A stretch of DNA of 5,909 nucleotides from Prevotellaceae bacterium (GTDB lineage Bacteria; Bacteroidota; Bacteroidia; Bacteroidales; UBA932), in assembly GCA_031267155.1 (NCBI GenBank), contig JAIRZR010000127.1, positions 1 to 5,909 on the forward strand. Direction: 5' to 3'. Below the pieces are notes generated by a model that was not told where the DNA came from, ran no database searches, and was given only the letters and a program-made list of their open reading frames with translations. Shown here one piece after another: positions 1-5,676 of the stretch. Positions within the stretch are counted from its first letter, which is position 1. The number at the start of each line of letters is the position of its first letter. The position numbers were made by a program, and so were the translations under genes.

Positions 1-1
1 C

Positions 2-1663
2 CTGCATATCCCGCTGAAATCAGTATGGATACCGATGCTTTTATGCTGCGCTCTGATTGTTTTGAGGGATTATCTTGTTTCCGGCTTCAATGATCAGCTA
101 ATGACGCAGGCCGTTTGCCTGTTGCTGCTGTTTTTCCTCTTGCAGCAGATGACTGTGATTCTTCCCGTCAAATATATCCTGGGGATTACGGTGATCTTAA
201 CGGCAATCCTTGCCTGTTATGGCGTATGGGATTACTCCGGTTTGCTCCTGTCCGCCAGACAGGTCCGGCTAACGGGAAGTTTTGACAATCCGGCAGGCTT
301 TACCGCCGCTTTGGCCTGTGTATTGCCCTGTACCTTCTATTTTTTTCGCAATACTTCCCGTACTGTCAAATATATCGCCGTCTTTATTGCCGTCCTGCTG
401 TTTTCGGTAATTGTGCTTTCCCGGGCGCGGGCGGCCATAATTGCCGGATTGGCGGTGATTGCCTGTTATTTACTGTGTGGCAGCTATTCGGGAGTCAAAT
501 GGAAGAACTGGACGAAAATATTGCTTGTCTGTATCGTAGCCGCAAGCATGACCGGACTGTATTTCCTGAAAAGGGATTCTGCCAACGGACGGATTCCAAT
601 ATGGCAAAGTACATGGGAGATGATCCGGGACAAACCTTTAACCGGACATGGACACGGGACCTTCAACGCAAAGTATATGTTCTATCAGGCCGAATATTTT
701 GAGACGCATCCTGACAGTAAATATGCAGACCTGGCCGACAATGTATTGCATCCGTTCAACGAATACCTGTTAGTGTGGGCAGAGCATGGCATGATCGGGA
801 TGGCTTGCATTGCATTCCTGTGCTTCCTGCTTGTCCGCTGTTATATTCGTGAACCGTCGCAGATCAGGTTTATTGCCCTGTTAAGTATGTTGTCGCTGGC
901 CGTACTGTCCTGCTTTTCGTATCCGTTCAAGTATCCGTTCACCTGGGTGATCGCGTTTCTGAATATAACCCTGATCTGTCCGCCCGGCAAAGGATCCTCC
1001 CGCAGGACGGTCCATGCGACACGAACAGGACTGGTTTTGACTGCAATTGCGCTCTTGCTTGTTGGAGTTCCAGTAATGAAAGCGGAAATCCGGTGGAACA
1101 CGGTTGCGAAGCAGTCACTGGCGGGAAAAACAGGGGAAGTATTGCCCGAATACGATAAACTGTATAAATATCTTGGGAAAAACGGCCTGTTCCTGTATAA
1201 CCATGCCGCGGAACTGCACGAGGTAAGGGAATATGCGAAAAGCCTGTCGGTATTTGAACGGTGTGTTCGATATTATAATGACATGGATGTACAGATGCTG
1301 CTTGCCGATAATTATAAGGAATTGTGTCAATACGACGAAGCGGAGAAGCATCTGAAACTTGCCGCCTCCATGTGCCCGGGACGATTCATGCCGCTATATC
1401 AGCTAACAGAACTTTACACAGCCACGGAACGTACGAATGAAGCGCGGACTTTGGCCCGGCAAATAGTAAATAAAAAAGTCAAAATACCTTCCGCTACTAT
1501 CCATGCGATTAAACAGAAAATGCAGGAATTGATAGACAGGGAAGACGGAATAAACGTTCCGGCGTCAGGAAGCCGGATGGATGTCGAATCTTTTAATAAA
1601 ACGCAACCAGGGCAGGATTGTCTTTCGGAAAACCGAACCCCGAAAGACTTCCTGCCTCCGTGA
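2..1663 (+). CDS. O-antigen ligase-like (Wzy_C) membrane protein with C-terminal TPR region, 5' partial
   Basis: The frame is open to the left edge (codons for LHIPLKSVWIP precede the first Met at 35), so the true start lies outside the window. Numbering from Met35, residues 1-350 are mostly hydrophobic, with roughly ten membrane segments. They carry Wzy_C-family signatures: FDNPAGF (83-89), the SRARAA stretch (129-134), GHGHGTF (204-210) and the HPFNEYLLVWAEHG block (239-252). The family joins or polymerises glycans on the periplasmic side of the inner membrane; the substrate here is unknown. Residues 385-480 form helical TPR-like repeats (for example DNYKELCQYDEAEKHLKLA), which suggest protein contacts. 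The last 27 residues (516-542, DVESFN...FLPP) lie entirely inside the 1579-1818 repeat. The C11 peptidase at 4335-5510 ends with the same tail, so it is probably an acquired end, not part of the family fold. A sampled row (601-660) is 53% GC. Confidence 0.85.
   Translation: MHIPLKSVWIPMLLCCALIVLRDYLVSGFNDQLMTQAVCLLLLFFLLQQMTVILPVKYILGITVILTAILACYGVWDYSGLLLSARQVRLTGSFDNPAGFTAALACVLPCTFYFFRNTSRTVKYIAVFIAVLLFSVIVLSRARAAIIAGLAVIACYLLCGSYSGVKWKNWTKILLVCIVAASMTGLYFLKRDSANGRIPIWQSTWEMIRDKPLTGHGHGTFNAKYMFYQAEYFETHPDSKYADLADNVLHPFNEYLLVWAEHGMIGMACIAFLCFLLVRCYIREPSQIRFIALLSMLSLAVLSCFSYPFKYPFTWVIAFLNITLICPPGKGSSRRTVHATRTGLVLTAIALLLVGVPVMKAEIRWNTVAKQSLAGKTGEVLPEYDKLYKYLGKNGLFLYNHAAELHEVREYAKSLSVFERCVRYYNDMDVQMLLADNYKELCQYDEAEKHLKLAASMCPGRFMPLYQLTELYTATERTNEARTLARQIVNKKVKIPSATIHAIKQKMQELIDREDGINVPASGSRMDVESFNKTQPGQDCLSENRTPKDFLPP
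1611..1656 (+). other. Conserved long hairpin in repeat copy A
   Basis: GGCAGGA (1611-1617) pairs with TCCTGCC (1650-1656), and GTCTTTCGG (1620-1628) pairs with CCGAAAGAC (1640-1648). This gives 16 base pairs with a small TT/T internal bulge and an 11-base loop. The stem lies within the last codons of gene 1. No T-run follows directly (the nearest, GTTTTTCTCTTT, starts at 1681), so it is not a typical intrinsic terminator; mRNA 3'-end protection or a protein-binding site is as likely. The same stem occurs in copy B at 5458-5503. Confidence 0.8.
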
Positions 1664-1745
1664 GGATGTCCGGATGAAGTGTTTTTCTCTTTATGTTTTG
1701 CTTTGAGGGAAAGGCAGGGACGGACGGAAGCAGTCGAAGCAAAAA

Positions 1746-1789
1746 TGCAAGAAGAAAAGGAAATTGCAAGCCTGCCTTTCTTCCTTGCA
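1746..1789 (+). other. Imperfect hairpin before the fulvocin-like gene
   Basis: TGCAAGAAGAAAAGG (1746-1760) faces CCTTTCTTCCTTGCA (1775-1789). Thirteen of 15 positions pair (one as G-T) around a 14-base loop. The matching stem in copy B also keeps 13 of 15 pairs although its right arm differs at two positions. It lies 40 bases upstream of the start codon at 1830, in what would be the transcript leader or an intergenic spacer. A regulatory role is possible but unproven. Confidence 0.5.
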
Positions 1790-1829
1790 AAACAATAAAA
1801 ATGGTTGCAAAAGATAAACAATAAAAATT

Positions 1830-2549
1830 ATGAAAATAAAAATTGTTATAAACACGTGTATTGCACTTATGAGTTTGATATTGGTTTCCTGTTCGCAAGA
1901 TGAAGAACTTTTTAGTTGTAATAAGGAAATCAATGCGTGGGCAAAAGAAAATATGGCTGATATTAAGCAGATGAGTAGAAAAGAATGGCTTGAAATTGGA
2001 GATATTAATTATCAACAGGCAGCATATCGTACATATTCAGCTGAACAAAAGCAGACATTATGGATCGGTAAAATAAGTGAAGTTTTAAATGATATCAAGT
2101 GGATGCCACAAGAAATACAGCATATAGAAGTTCTTTTGTCTATAGTAAAAGAAAATTCAAAAGTATTTGAAAGCAATGTTAGTCAAAAAAATATGGATAA
2201 CCTCGAAGTGGATTTGTATAGATGGAAAGAATATGCTATTGAAGAATTGAAATGGTCACCGGAATTATTATATGCTCTTATTAATACGCAGGAAGCCATG
2301 ACATCAGATAAACAAATTATAAGAAACAGAGATTCTGGAATGCGATTGAAAGCTGGTGGTGAATCTTCCCAGCCCAATTGCGATTGCAATTCTTCATCAG
2401 TTACAAGCGAGGCTTCTTCCGGGAATTGGCTCCCCTGTGTGGTCGGACTTCATGTATGTAATATTGACAGCGGATGTAAGGCAACATCTATAGGATGTGG
2501 TAGTTTGTGGTTGTATGGCTGTAATGGCACTTGTGTAAGTGCTTTTTAA
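1830..2549 (+). CDS. Bacteriocin fulvocin C-related lipoprotein precursor
   Basis: This 239-residue protein starts with a lipoprotein signal peptide: basic MKIKIV, a hydrophobic core, and lipobox LVSC with Cys21 as the lipid-modified residue. SQDEE follows at once, an acidic run like the surface-export signals of Bacteroidota lipoproteins. Residues 30-165 are a charged, mostly helical region rich in Trp and Glu. The C-terminus (about 183-239) has eight cysteines at 184, 186, 203, 210, 216, 223, 231 and 235, with NCDC, SGCKATSIGCG and CNGTC motifs. From memory, fulvocin C of Myxococcus fulvus is a 45-residue peptide with eight cysteines, a CxC start, a TGCG core and a CNG near its end, so this is best read as a fulvocin C-related protein. 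A basic stretch (161-174) precedes the domain and could be a cleavage region. The gene is AT-rich (rows 1921 and 2101 are 35% and 30% GC against about 50% in neighbours), which suggests transfer. Antimicrobial activity is inferred. Confidence 0.82.
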   Translation: MKIKIVINTCIALMSLILVSCSQDEELFSCNKEINAWAKENMADIKQMSRKEWLEIGDINYQQAAYRTYSAEQKQTLWIGKISEVLNDIKWMPQEIQHIEVLLSIVKENSKVFESNVSQKNMDNLEVDLYRWKEYAIEELKWSPELLYALINTQEAMTSDKQIIRNRDSGMRLKAGGESSQPNCDCNSSSVTSEASSGNWLPCVVGLHVCNIDSGCKATSIGCGSLWLYGCNGTCVSAF

Positions 2550-2558
2550 TTTGGCATT

Positions 2559-3089
2559 ATGAAGAAATTCATTCTTATTTTTTCAGCATGCATGCTGATA
2601 ATTATCGCTTCTGTTTTTGTAAGGCAATATGTTATTTCATCTTTTTATAAGCGACACCTCATAAGCGAGACAATAAATGTTCCGCTCGTGTTCCGGGGGG
2701 ATGCAGGCGATCTTGATATTTCGCAATGGAAAGGGAAATATGTCGTTCTCTATTTTTTGGACTCGACCTCCGGCAAAGAGAGTAAGGACGGTCATAAGAA
2801 ATTCCGGAAAATTTGCGACAGCAGGATAAAAAGCGACGAACGTGTGAAAATAGCTTCCGTTCGATGTAATCCATCCGGTACGGTAGAAACGGCAAGCCGG
2901 GAAGCGGACGACATTCATGTTCCAATCCTTTCGTTAAACGAAAACAACCTGTTGGATCAATTGAAAATAAACGAACTTCCGACCGTTTTAATTATCGGCC
3001 CCGAATGGGAAGTAAACTTCAGGGGTTCTTCACTTGACGCCGCCTATAAATGCATACTGGCATTAACCTATGCGATCGGAGAAGGATAA
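2559..3089 (+). CDS. Membrane-anchored thioredoxin-like protein lacking CXXC
   Basis: This 176-residue protein starts 9 bases after the stop of the fulvocin-like gene and is probably co-transcribed with it. Residues 4-28 are one hydrophobic segment, either a membrane anchor or an uncleaved signal, with the rest facing the periplasm. Residues 42-160 read as a TlpA/thioredoxin-like fold: VPLVF, then ISQWKGKYVVLYFLDS (54-69, the usual GKxVVLxFW strand) and NELPTVLIIG (138-147), which contains the fold's cis-proline. Where TlpA proteins have WCxxC, this one has DSTSG (68-72), so disulfide exchange of the normal kind is impossible. Its Cys residues (11, 86, 103, 165) are elsewhere. It may act as a binding protein, chaperone or self-protection factor for the neighbouring cysteine-rich peptide. 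That role comes from position only; the fold call is fairly secure. Confidence 0.72.
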   Translation: MKKFILIFSACMLIIIASVFVRQYVISSFYKRHLISETINVPLVFRGDAGDLDISQWKGKYVVLYFLDSTSGKESKDGHKKFRKICDSRIKSDERVKIASVRCNPSGTVETASREADDIHVPILSLNENNLLDQLKINELPTVLIIGPEWEVNFRGSSLDAAYKCILALTYAIGEG

Positions 3090-3118
3090 ATTCCTGTTTC
3101 CGAAATGCAGGAGATGCA

Positions 3119-3155
3119 GGATTACCTTCCGGATGACAACATCCGGAAGGTATCC
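3119..3155 (+). terminator. Strong hairpin, probable transcript end
   Basis: TACCTTCCGGATG (3123-3135) pairs perfectly with CATCCGGAAGGTA (3140-3152) around the loop ACAA. GGA (3119-3121) with TCC (3153-3155) extends it past one bulged T, giving 16 pairs. It lies 30 bases after the thioredoxin-like gene. The following TTACTCTCTTGTG is only moderately T-rich, so termination may be partial. It separates the fulvocin/thioredoxin-like pair from the DUF1573 gene. Confidence 0.7.
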
Positions 3156-3169
3156 TTACTCTCTTGTGT

Positions 3170-3184
3170 AATTACCGGGTAATT
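3170..3184. promoter_or_regulatory. Short palindrome upstream of the DUF1573 gene
   Basis: AATTACC and GGTAATT form a perfect 7-bp inverted repeat around one G, 14 bases before the ATG at 3199. Its size and place fit an operator or a small leader hairpin. No convincing TAnnTTTG-type Bacteroidota promoter was seen beside it, so its role is uncertain. Confidence 0.3.
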
Positions 3185-3198
3185 TATAAAAATGAATC

Positions 3199-3936
3199 AT
3201 GATTAAAAATTCCACAAAATATATGAAAGCTAAAATTGATGACCGTACAGGGATGAACAGGCAGTTCATTACGGCTGATCTGTTGCATTGGTTAGAAAAT
3301 ACAGAACTAAGGTTTGGCCTGCTGAAAGGAAAAGCAAAGAAATTATGTCTGATATTGATAGCCATGCTAACTGTTAATGGCATTATTGCGCAGGAAAAAA
3401 ATGCGCTAATCAGTTTTGAAAAGAAGAAGCATGATTTCGGTGAAATCAATTTCAATCAAGATTCCGTAGTGCAGGCCACATTTACTTTCATGAACAAAGG
3501 CTCATCGCCTTTGGTCATCCACAAGGTAACGGCTTCCTGCGGATGTACAACCCCCGAATGGACAACATCGCCTGTAAAACAGGGTGATAAAGGTTTTATC
3601 AAAGTAACTTTCAATTCAAAAGGCTATACAGGTAAATTTTCAAAAAGCATCTTTGTATCTTCCAATGCAACAAAAGATGTGGAAATTTTGAGAATAGAAG
3701 GTGAAGTGGTCACGGATAAACAAAAAAGCTTCTTTGACCGGCTTGAAGTCTTTAATATGAGATTGATAATTATAACAGGCATCATACTGTTGTGCGTTTT
3801 TTTGTATTTGGCATTAATTATTGATATAATGAAGTCAAAGATGCATATCAGCCTGCTTTGGTTATTGGCAATATGCTTTCTGCCAATACTGGGTCCTGTT
3901 TTGTATTTATCTTTCAGAAATTCTATAAAATACTGA
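3199..3936 (+). CDS. DUF1573 domain protein with C-terminal PLDc_N-like membrane segments
   Basis: This is a 245-residue protein. Residues 71-170 form a DUF1573 domain, an Ig-like beta fold common in Bacteroidota envelopes: ISFEKKKHDFGEI, then FTFMNKGSSPLVI, the hallmark SCGCTTPEW (113-121) and KVTFNSKGYTGKF. Its molecular role is unknown. A hydrophobic stretch (49-64) ending in GIIAQ looks like a signal peptide, but about 45 polar residues precede it from the ATG at 3199. Internal ATGs at 3223 and 3253 do not remove the problem, so either the start is unusual or the first part was joined on. After the domain come a membrane segment (188-209) and a second (218-236). The second, with WLLAICFLPILGPVLYL, resembles the PLDc_N hairpin found at the front of cardiolipin synthases and in small membrane proteins. 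This places DUF1573 outside the inner membrane. It lies beyond the 3119-3155 hairpin and so may be transcribed separately. Confidence 0.82.
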   Translation: MIKNSTKYMKAKIDDRTGMNRQFITADLLHWLENTELRFGLLKGKAKKLCLILIAMLTVNGIIAQEKNALISFEKKKHDFGEINFNQDSVVQATFTFMNKGSSPLVIHKVTASCGCTTPEWTTSPVKQGDKGFIKVTFNSKGYTGKFSKSIFVSSNATKDVEILRIEGEVVTDKQKSFFDRLEVFNMRLIIITGIILLCVFLYLALIIDIMKSKMHISLLWLLAICFLPILGPVLYLSFRNSIKY

Positions 3937-3940
3937 AATT

Positions 3941-4051
3941 ATGAGCAACTTGTTCATGATTCTACTGTCAGAACTGGCTTTACTGCTGACCTTATGTGAA
4001 AAGGGAAGAATGGAGATCTATACAATTGGAGTTTATCCAAATAATATCTAA
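3941..4051 (+). CDS. Possible 36-residue hydrophobic peptide
   Basis: An ATG 4 bases after the DUF1573 stop opens a frame of 36 codons. The N-terminal half is hydrophobic (MSNLFMILLSELALLLTL) and the rest is short and polar, ending VYPNNI. I do not recognise it. Tight coupling to the upstream stop favours translation, but the length is within what chance gives, and the region just downstream appears decayed. It could be a small membrane peptide or a gene remnant. Confidence 0.3.
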   Translation: MSNLFMILLSELALLLTLCEKGRMEIYTIGVYPNNI

Positions 4052-4056
4052 ATATA

Positions 4057-4228
4057 ATGGATCGAATTAAATTTTTCTTTGGGATATTCCTTTTAATTCT
4101 TGCATCATGTCAACAAAAAGAGGCACTGCGAAAATCTCCACAGCCGGAGTAGTGGATTGATGCTCGAGGGGTTTATGAAAACCGGGGAAGAGTATTTTGC
4201 AAGAAAGGATTCTTTACAGTTGGAATGA
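4057..4228 (+). pseudogene. Short lipoprotein gene, probably frameshifted remnant
   Basis: The ATG at 4057 starts a textbook lipoprotein signal peptide (MDRIKFFFGIFLLILASC, Cys18), but the frame stops at 4150-4152 after only 31 residues. A second frame, shifted by one base, continues with plausible protein-like sequence (SSGLMLEGFMKTGEEYFAR, then KDSLQLE) and stops at 4226-4228. A single-base change between about 4125 and 4149 would join the two into a lipoprotein of roughly 57 residues. It could also be the stub of a longer gene lost by deletion, or a genuine 31-residue lipopeptide. The parent family is not recognisable. The end given here is the stop of the second frame. Confidence 0.45.
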
Positions 4229-4259
4229 ATGTTTGAGAAATAACAATGATTTCTTTCAG

Positions 4260-4291
4260 GCAGGAAGAAAACGGAATGGTTTTCTTCCTGC
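4260..4291 (+). terminator. Perfect 13-bp hairpin before the C11 peptidase
   Basis: GCAGGAAGAAAAC (4260-4272) pairs perfectly with GTTTTCTTCCTGC (4279-4291) around the loop GGAATG, and TTTCTTAAAG follows. It is a good candidate intrinsic terminator for transcripts entering from the DUF1573 side. It sits only 43 bases before the peptidase start at 4335. That leaves little room for an independent promoter (TAAGTTTC near 4313-4320 is a one-mismatch TAnnTTTG), so it may instead act as an attenuator or partial terminator. Confidence 0.62.
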
Positions 4292-4334
4292 TTTCTTAAA
4301 GTCAGTGATTTATAAGTTTCAAGTAAAAACAAAA

Positions 4335-5510
4335 ATGAGAAAAGATGTTTTAATAATTATCATACTGCTGTTTGTTTCATGCAGTAAAGACGAAACTCTT
4401 GAGTTTTCCGGAGTGGAGCGTACGGTCATTGTCTATATGGCGGCAGATAATGATTTGTCGGGTGATGCGCTTGTCGATTTGGAGGAAATGAAGCGAAGCT
4501 ATAAGGAAACCGGAGTCAACCTGATTGTCCTGATGGATGAGGCCAATGAAGAACCGTATCTGTTAAGAATAACCGAAGGCGGCAGTGAGACAGTAAAAGC
4601 ATATCCCGAATTTGATTCGGCAGATCCTGCAAACATGAACAGTTTGCTCAGTGAAATTATTGAAATGTATCCTTCGGATGATTACGGTTTGATTCTCTGG
4701 TCGCATGGCACTTCATGGCTGCCGGCAGGCATGCAACTGAAATCCTTTGCGAGAGATGGCAACCGGCAAATAGATATTCCCGAACTGGCCGAAGCGTTGC
4801 CTTTACGGTTCGGTTTTATCCTCTTTGACGCCTGTCTGATGGGGTCGATAGAGGTCGCTTACGAATTGAAAGACAAGGCGGATTATATCATAGCGTCGTC
4901 CGGTGAAACTATTTATGAGGGTTTTCCGTACGATTTGATTATTCCCGAACTCATCAAACAACAACCGGATTTCAGGAAAGTGGCGGAAAACTATTTCATG
5001 TATTATAATGAGCAGGAGAATGAATTATACCGTTCGGCCACGATATCTGTAGTGAACACTCGCGAGTTGGAAGCGCTGGCGGCAGTAACGGCACAGGCTA
5101 TCGCAGGGCAAGCATTTGATATGACAACCTTCGACCGTCGGTCGGTACAGCGCTTAGACGTATATGCCGAGCAATATACATTCGATTTCATGGATTTTAT
5201 CAACAAAGCATCTCCCGAAACGGATAAAACCGCCCTGACGGAACAACTGAATAAGGTAGTACTGTACAAAGCGCATACGGCTGGATTTATCGGGATGTAT
5301 GACATAGACACATTTTGTGGGTTAAGTTGCTATATCCCGCACCCATTCCGGGATGATTTGAACAGTTATTACCTGCATCTAAACTGGAGCAAAGCATCAG
5401 GCTTTATGAATCTTTTTGATAACACGGATGTCGAATCTTTTAATAAAACGCAACCAGGGCAGGATTGTCTTTCGGAAAGCCGAACCCCGAAAGACCTCCT
5501 GCCTCCGTAA
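4335..5510 (+). CDS. Clostripain-family (peptidase C11) lipoprotein
   Basis: This is a cysteine peptidase of the clostripain family, whose members cut after Arg or Lys. The ATG at 4335 was chosen because it opens directly on a lipoprotein signal (MRKDVLIIIILLFVSC, Cys16); the frame runs further upstream only through terminator sequence with no good start. Family marks in order are RTVIVYMAADNDLSGDAL (29-46), LILWSHGTSW (119-128) with catalytic His124, and FILFDACLMGSIEVAYEL (161-178) with catalytic Cys167. Further marks are IIASSGETIYEGFPYD (185-200) and a C-terminal GLSCYIPHP. At 391 residues it is about the usual length for Bacteroidota C11 lipoproteins. The SKDE following the lipid-bearing Cys may favour surface display. 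Residues 365-391 come from the 5426-5664 repeat and match the tail of the Wzy_C protein except N/S and F/L changes. Substrate unknown; processing of the nearby fulvocin-like precursor is only a possibility. Confidence 0.9.
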   Translation: MRKDVLIIIILLFVSCSKDETLEFSGVERTVIVYMAADNDLSGDALVDLEEMKRSYKETGVNLIVLMDEANEEPYLLRITEGGSETVKAYPEFDSADPANMNSLLSEIIEMYPSDDYGLILWSHGTSWLPAGMQLKSFARDGNRQIDIPELAEALPLRFGFILFDACLMGSIEVAYELKDKADYIIASSGETIYEGFPYDLIIPELIKQQPDFRKVAENYFMYYNEQENELYRSATISVVNTRELEALAAVTAQAIAGQAFDMTTFDRRSVQRLDVYAEQYTFDFMDFINKASPETDKTALTEQLNKVVLYKAHTAGFIGMYDIDTFCGLSCYIPHPFRDDLNSYYLHLNWSKASGFMNLFDNTDVESFNKTQPGQDCLSESRTPKDLLPP

Positions 5511-5664
5511 GGGGACCCGGATGAAGTGTTTTTTTCTTTATGCTTTGCTTTGAGGGAAAGACAGGGACGGACGGAAGCAGTCGAAGCAAAAATGCAAGAA
5601 GAAAAGGAAATTGCAGCCTGCCTTTCTCTCTTGCAAAACAACAAAAATGGTTGCAAAAAATAAA
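5426..5664 (+). repeat. Direct repeat copy B, about 239 bp
   Basis: Second copy of the element at 1579-1818, same orientation, starting 3847 bases downstream of the first. As in copy A, the upstream gene runs into it in the same reading frame and gains 27 codons (DVESFNKTQPGQDCLSE and so on) before the stop, here TAA instead of TGA. The copy ends 12 bases before the next start codon at 5677. The densest differences between copies are just after the stop codon (five within 16 bases). No terminal inverted repeats, transposase or target duplication are visible. Confidence 0.93.
5458..5503 (+). other. Conserved long hairpin in repeat copy B
   Basis: GGCAGGA (5458-5464) with TCCTGCC (5497-5503), and GTCTTTCGG (5467-5475) with CCGAAAGAC (5487-5495), form 16 pairs. 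The two differences from copy A in this span fall in the loop and in the bulge, so no paired base has changed. It overlaps the last codons of the C11 peptidase gene. Confidence 0.78.
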
Positions 5665-5676
5665 ATTTATAAAGAT

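Larger units (their letters stand above)
1579..1818 (+). repeat. Direct repeat copy A, about 240 bp
   Basis: This segment matches 5426-5664 in the same orientation. Hand alignment gives 14 substitutions and one single-base indel, about 94% identity. It begins inside the end of the Wzy_C gene, contains that gene's stop codon (1661-1663), and ends 11 bases before the ATG of the fulvocin-like gene. Flanking sequences differ on both sides of the two copies, so the edges are sharp. It contains a 16-bp stem (1611-1656) and a second imperfect stem (1746-1789). It has no terminal inverted repeats and no transposase, so it is not a recognisable insertion sequence. It could be a dispersed, REP-like structured element that ends one gene and leads the next; this is inference. 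Confidence 0.93.

Noticed and set aside
1579..1818. The repeat as a MITE or insertion-sequence remnant
   Set aside because: Its ends (GGATGTCGAATC and TTGCAAAAGATAAA) are not inverted repeats of each other, no target duplication is visible and there is no transposase remnant.
1414..2015. Long antisense frames across repeat copy A
   Set aside because: They reappear in copy B at 5369-5689 because the DNA repeats, and they run against a well-supported gene end. They have no start context and no recognisable domain. They are best read as shadows of the repeat and its stems.
2352..2360. A double-glycine leader cleavage site (AGG, residues 175-177) in the fulvocin-like precursor
   Set aside because: The conserved hydrophobic positions at -4, -7 and -12 of true GG leaders are mostly wrong (K at -4), and the protein already has a lipoprotein export signal. 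No ABC peptidase-transporter is in the window.
3105..3122. ATGCAGGAG/ATGCAGGAT short tandem repeat
   Set aside because: Two 9-base units with one difference, next to a terminator hairpin; too short to be more than chance.
4197..4334. Upstream extension of the C11 peptidase from a TTG at 4197
   Set aside because: The extra 46 residues run through a 13-bp terminator-like hairpin and would bury the lipoprotein signal peptide that starts precisely at the ATG 4335.
1579..5664. Phase-variable inversion between the two repeats
   Set aside because: The copies are in direct orientation, so recombination would delete or duplicate, not invert. No site-specific recombinase gene is present in the window.
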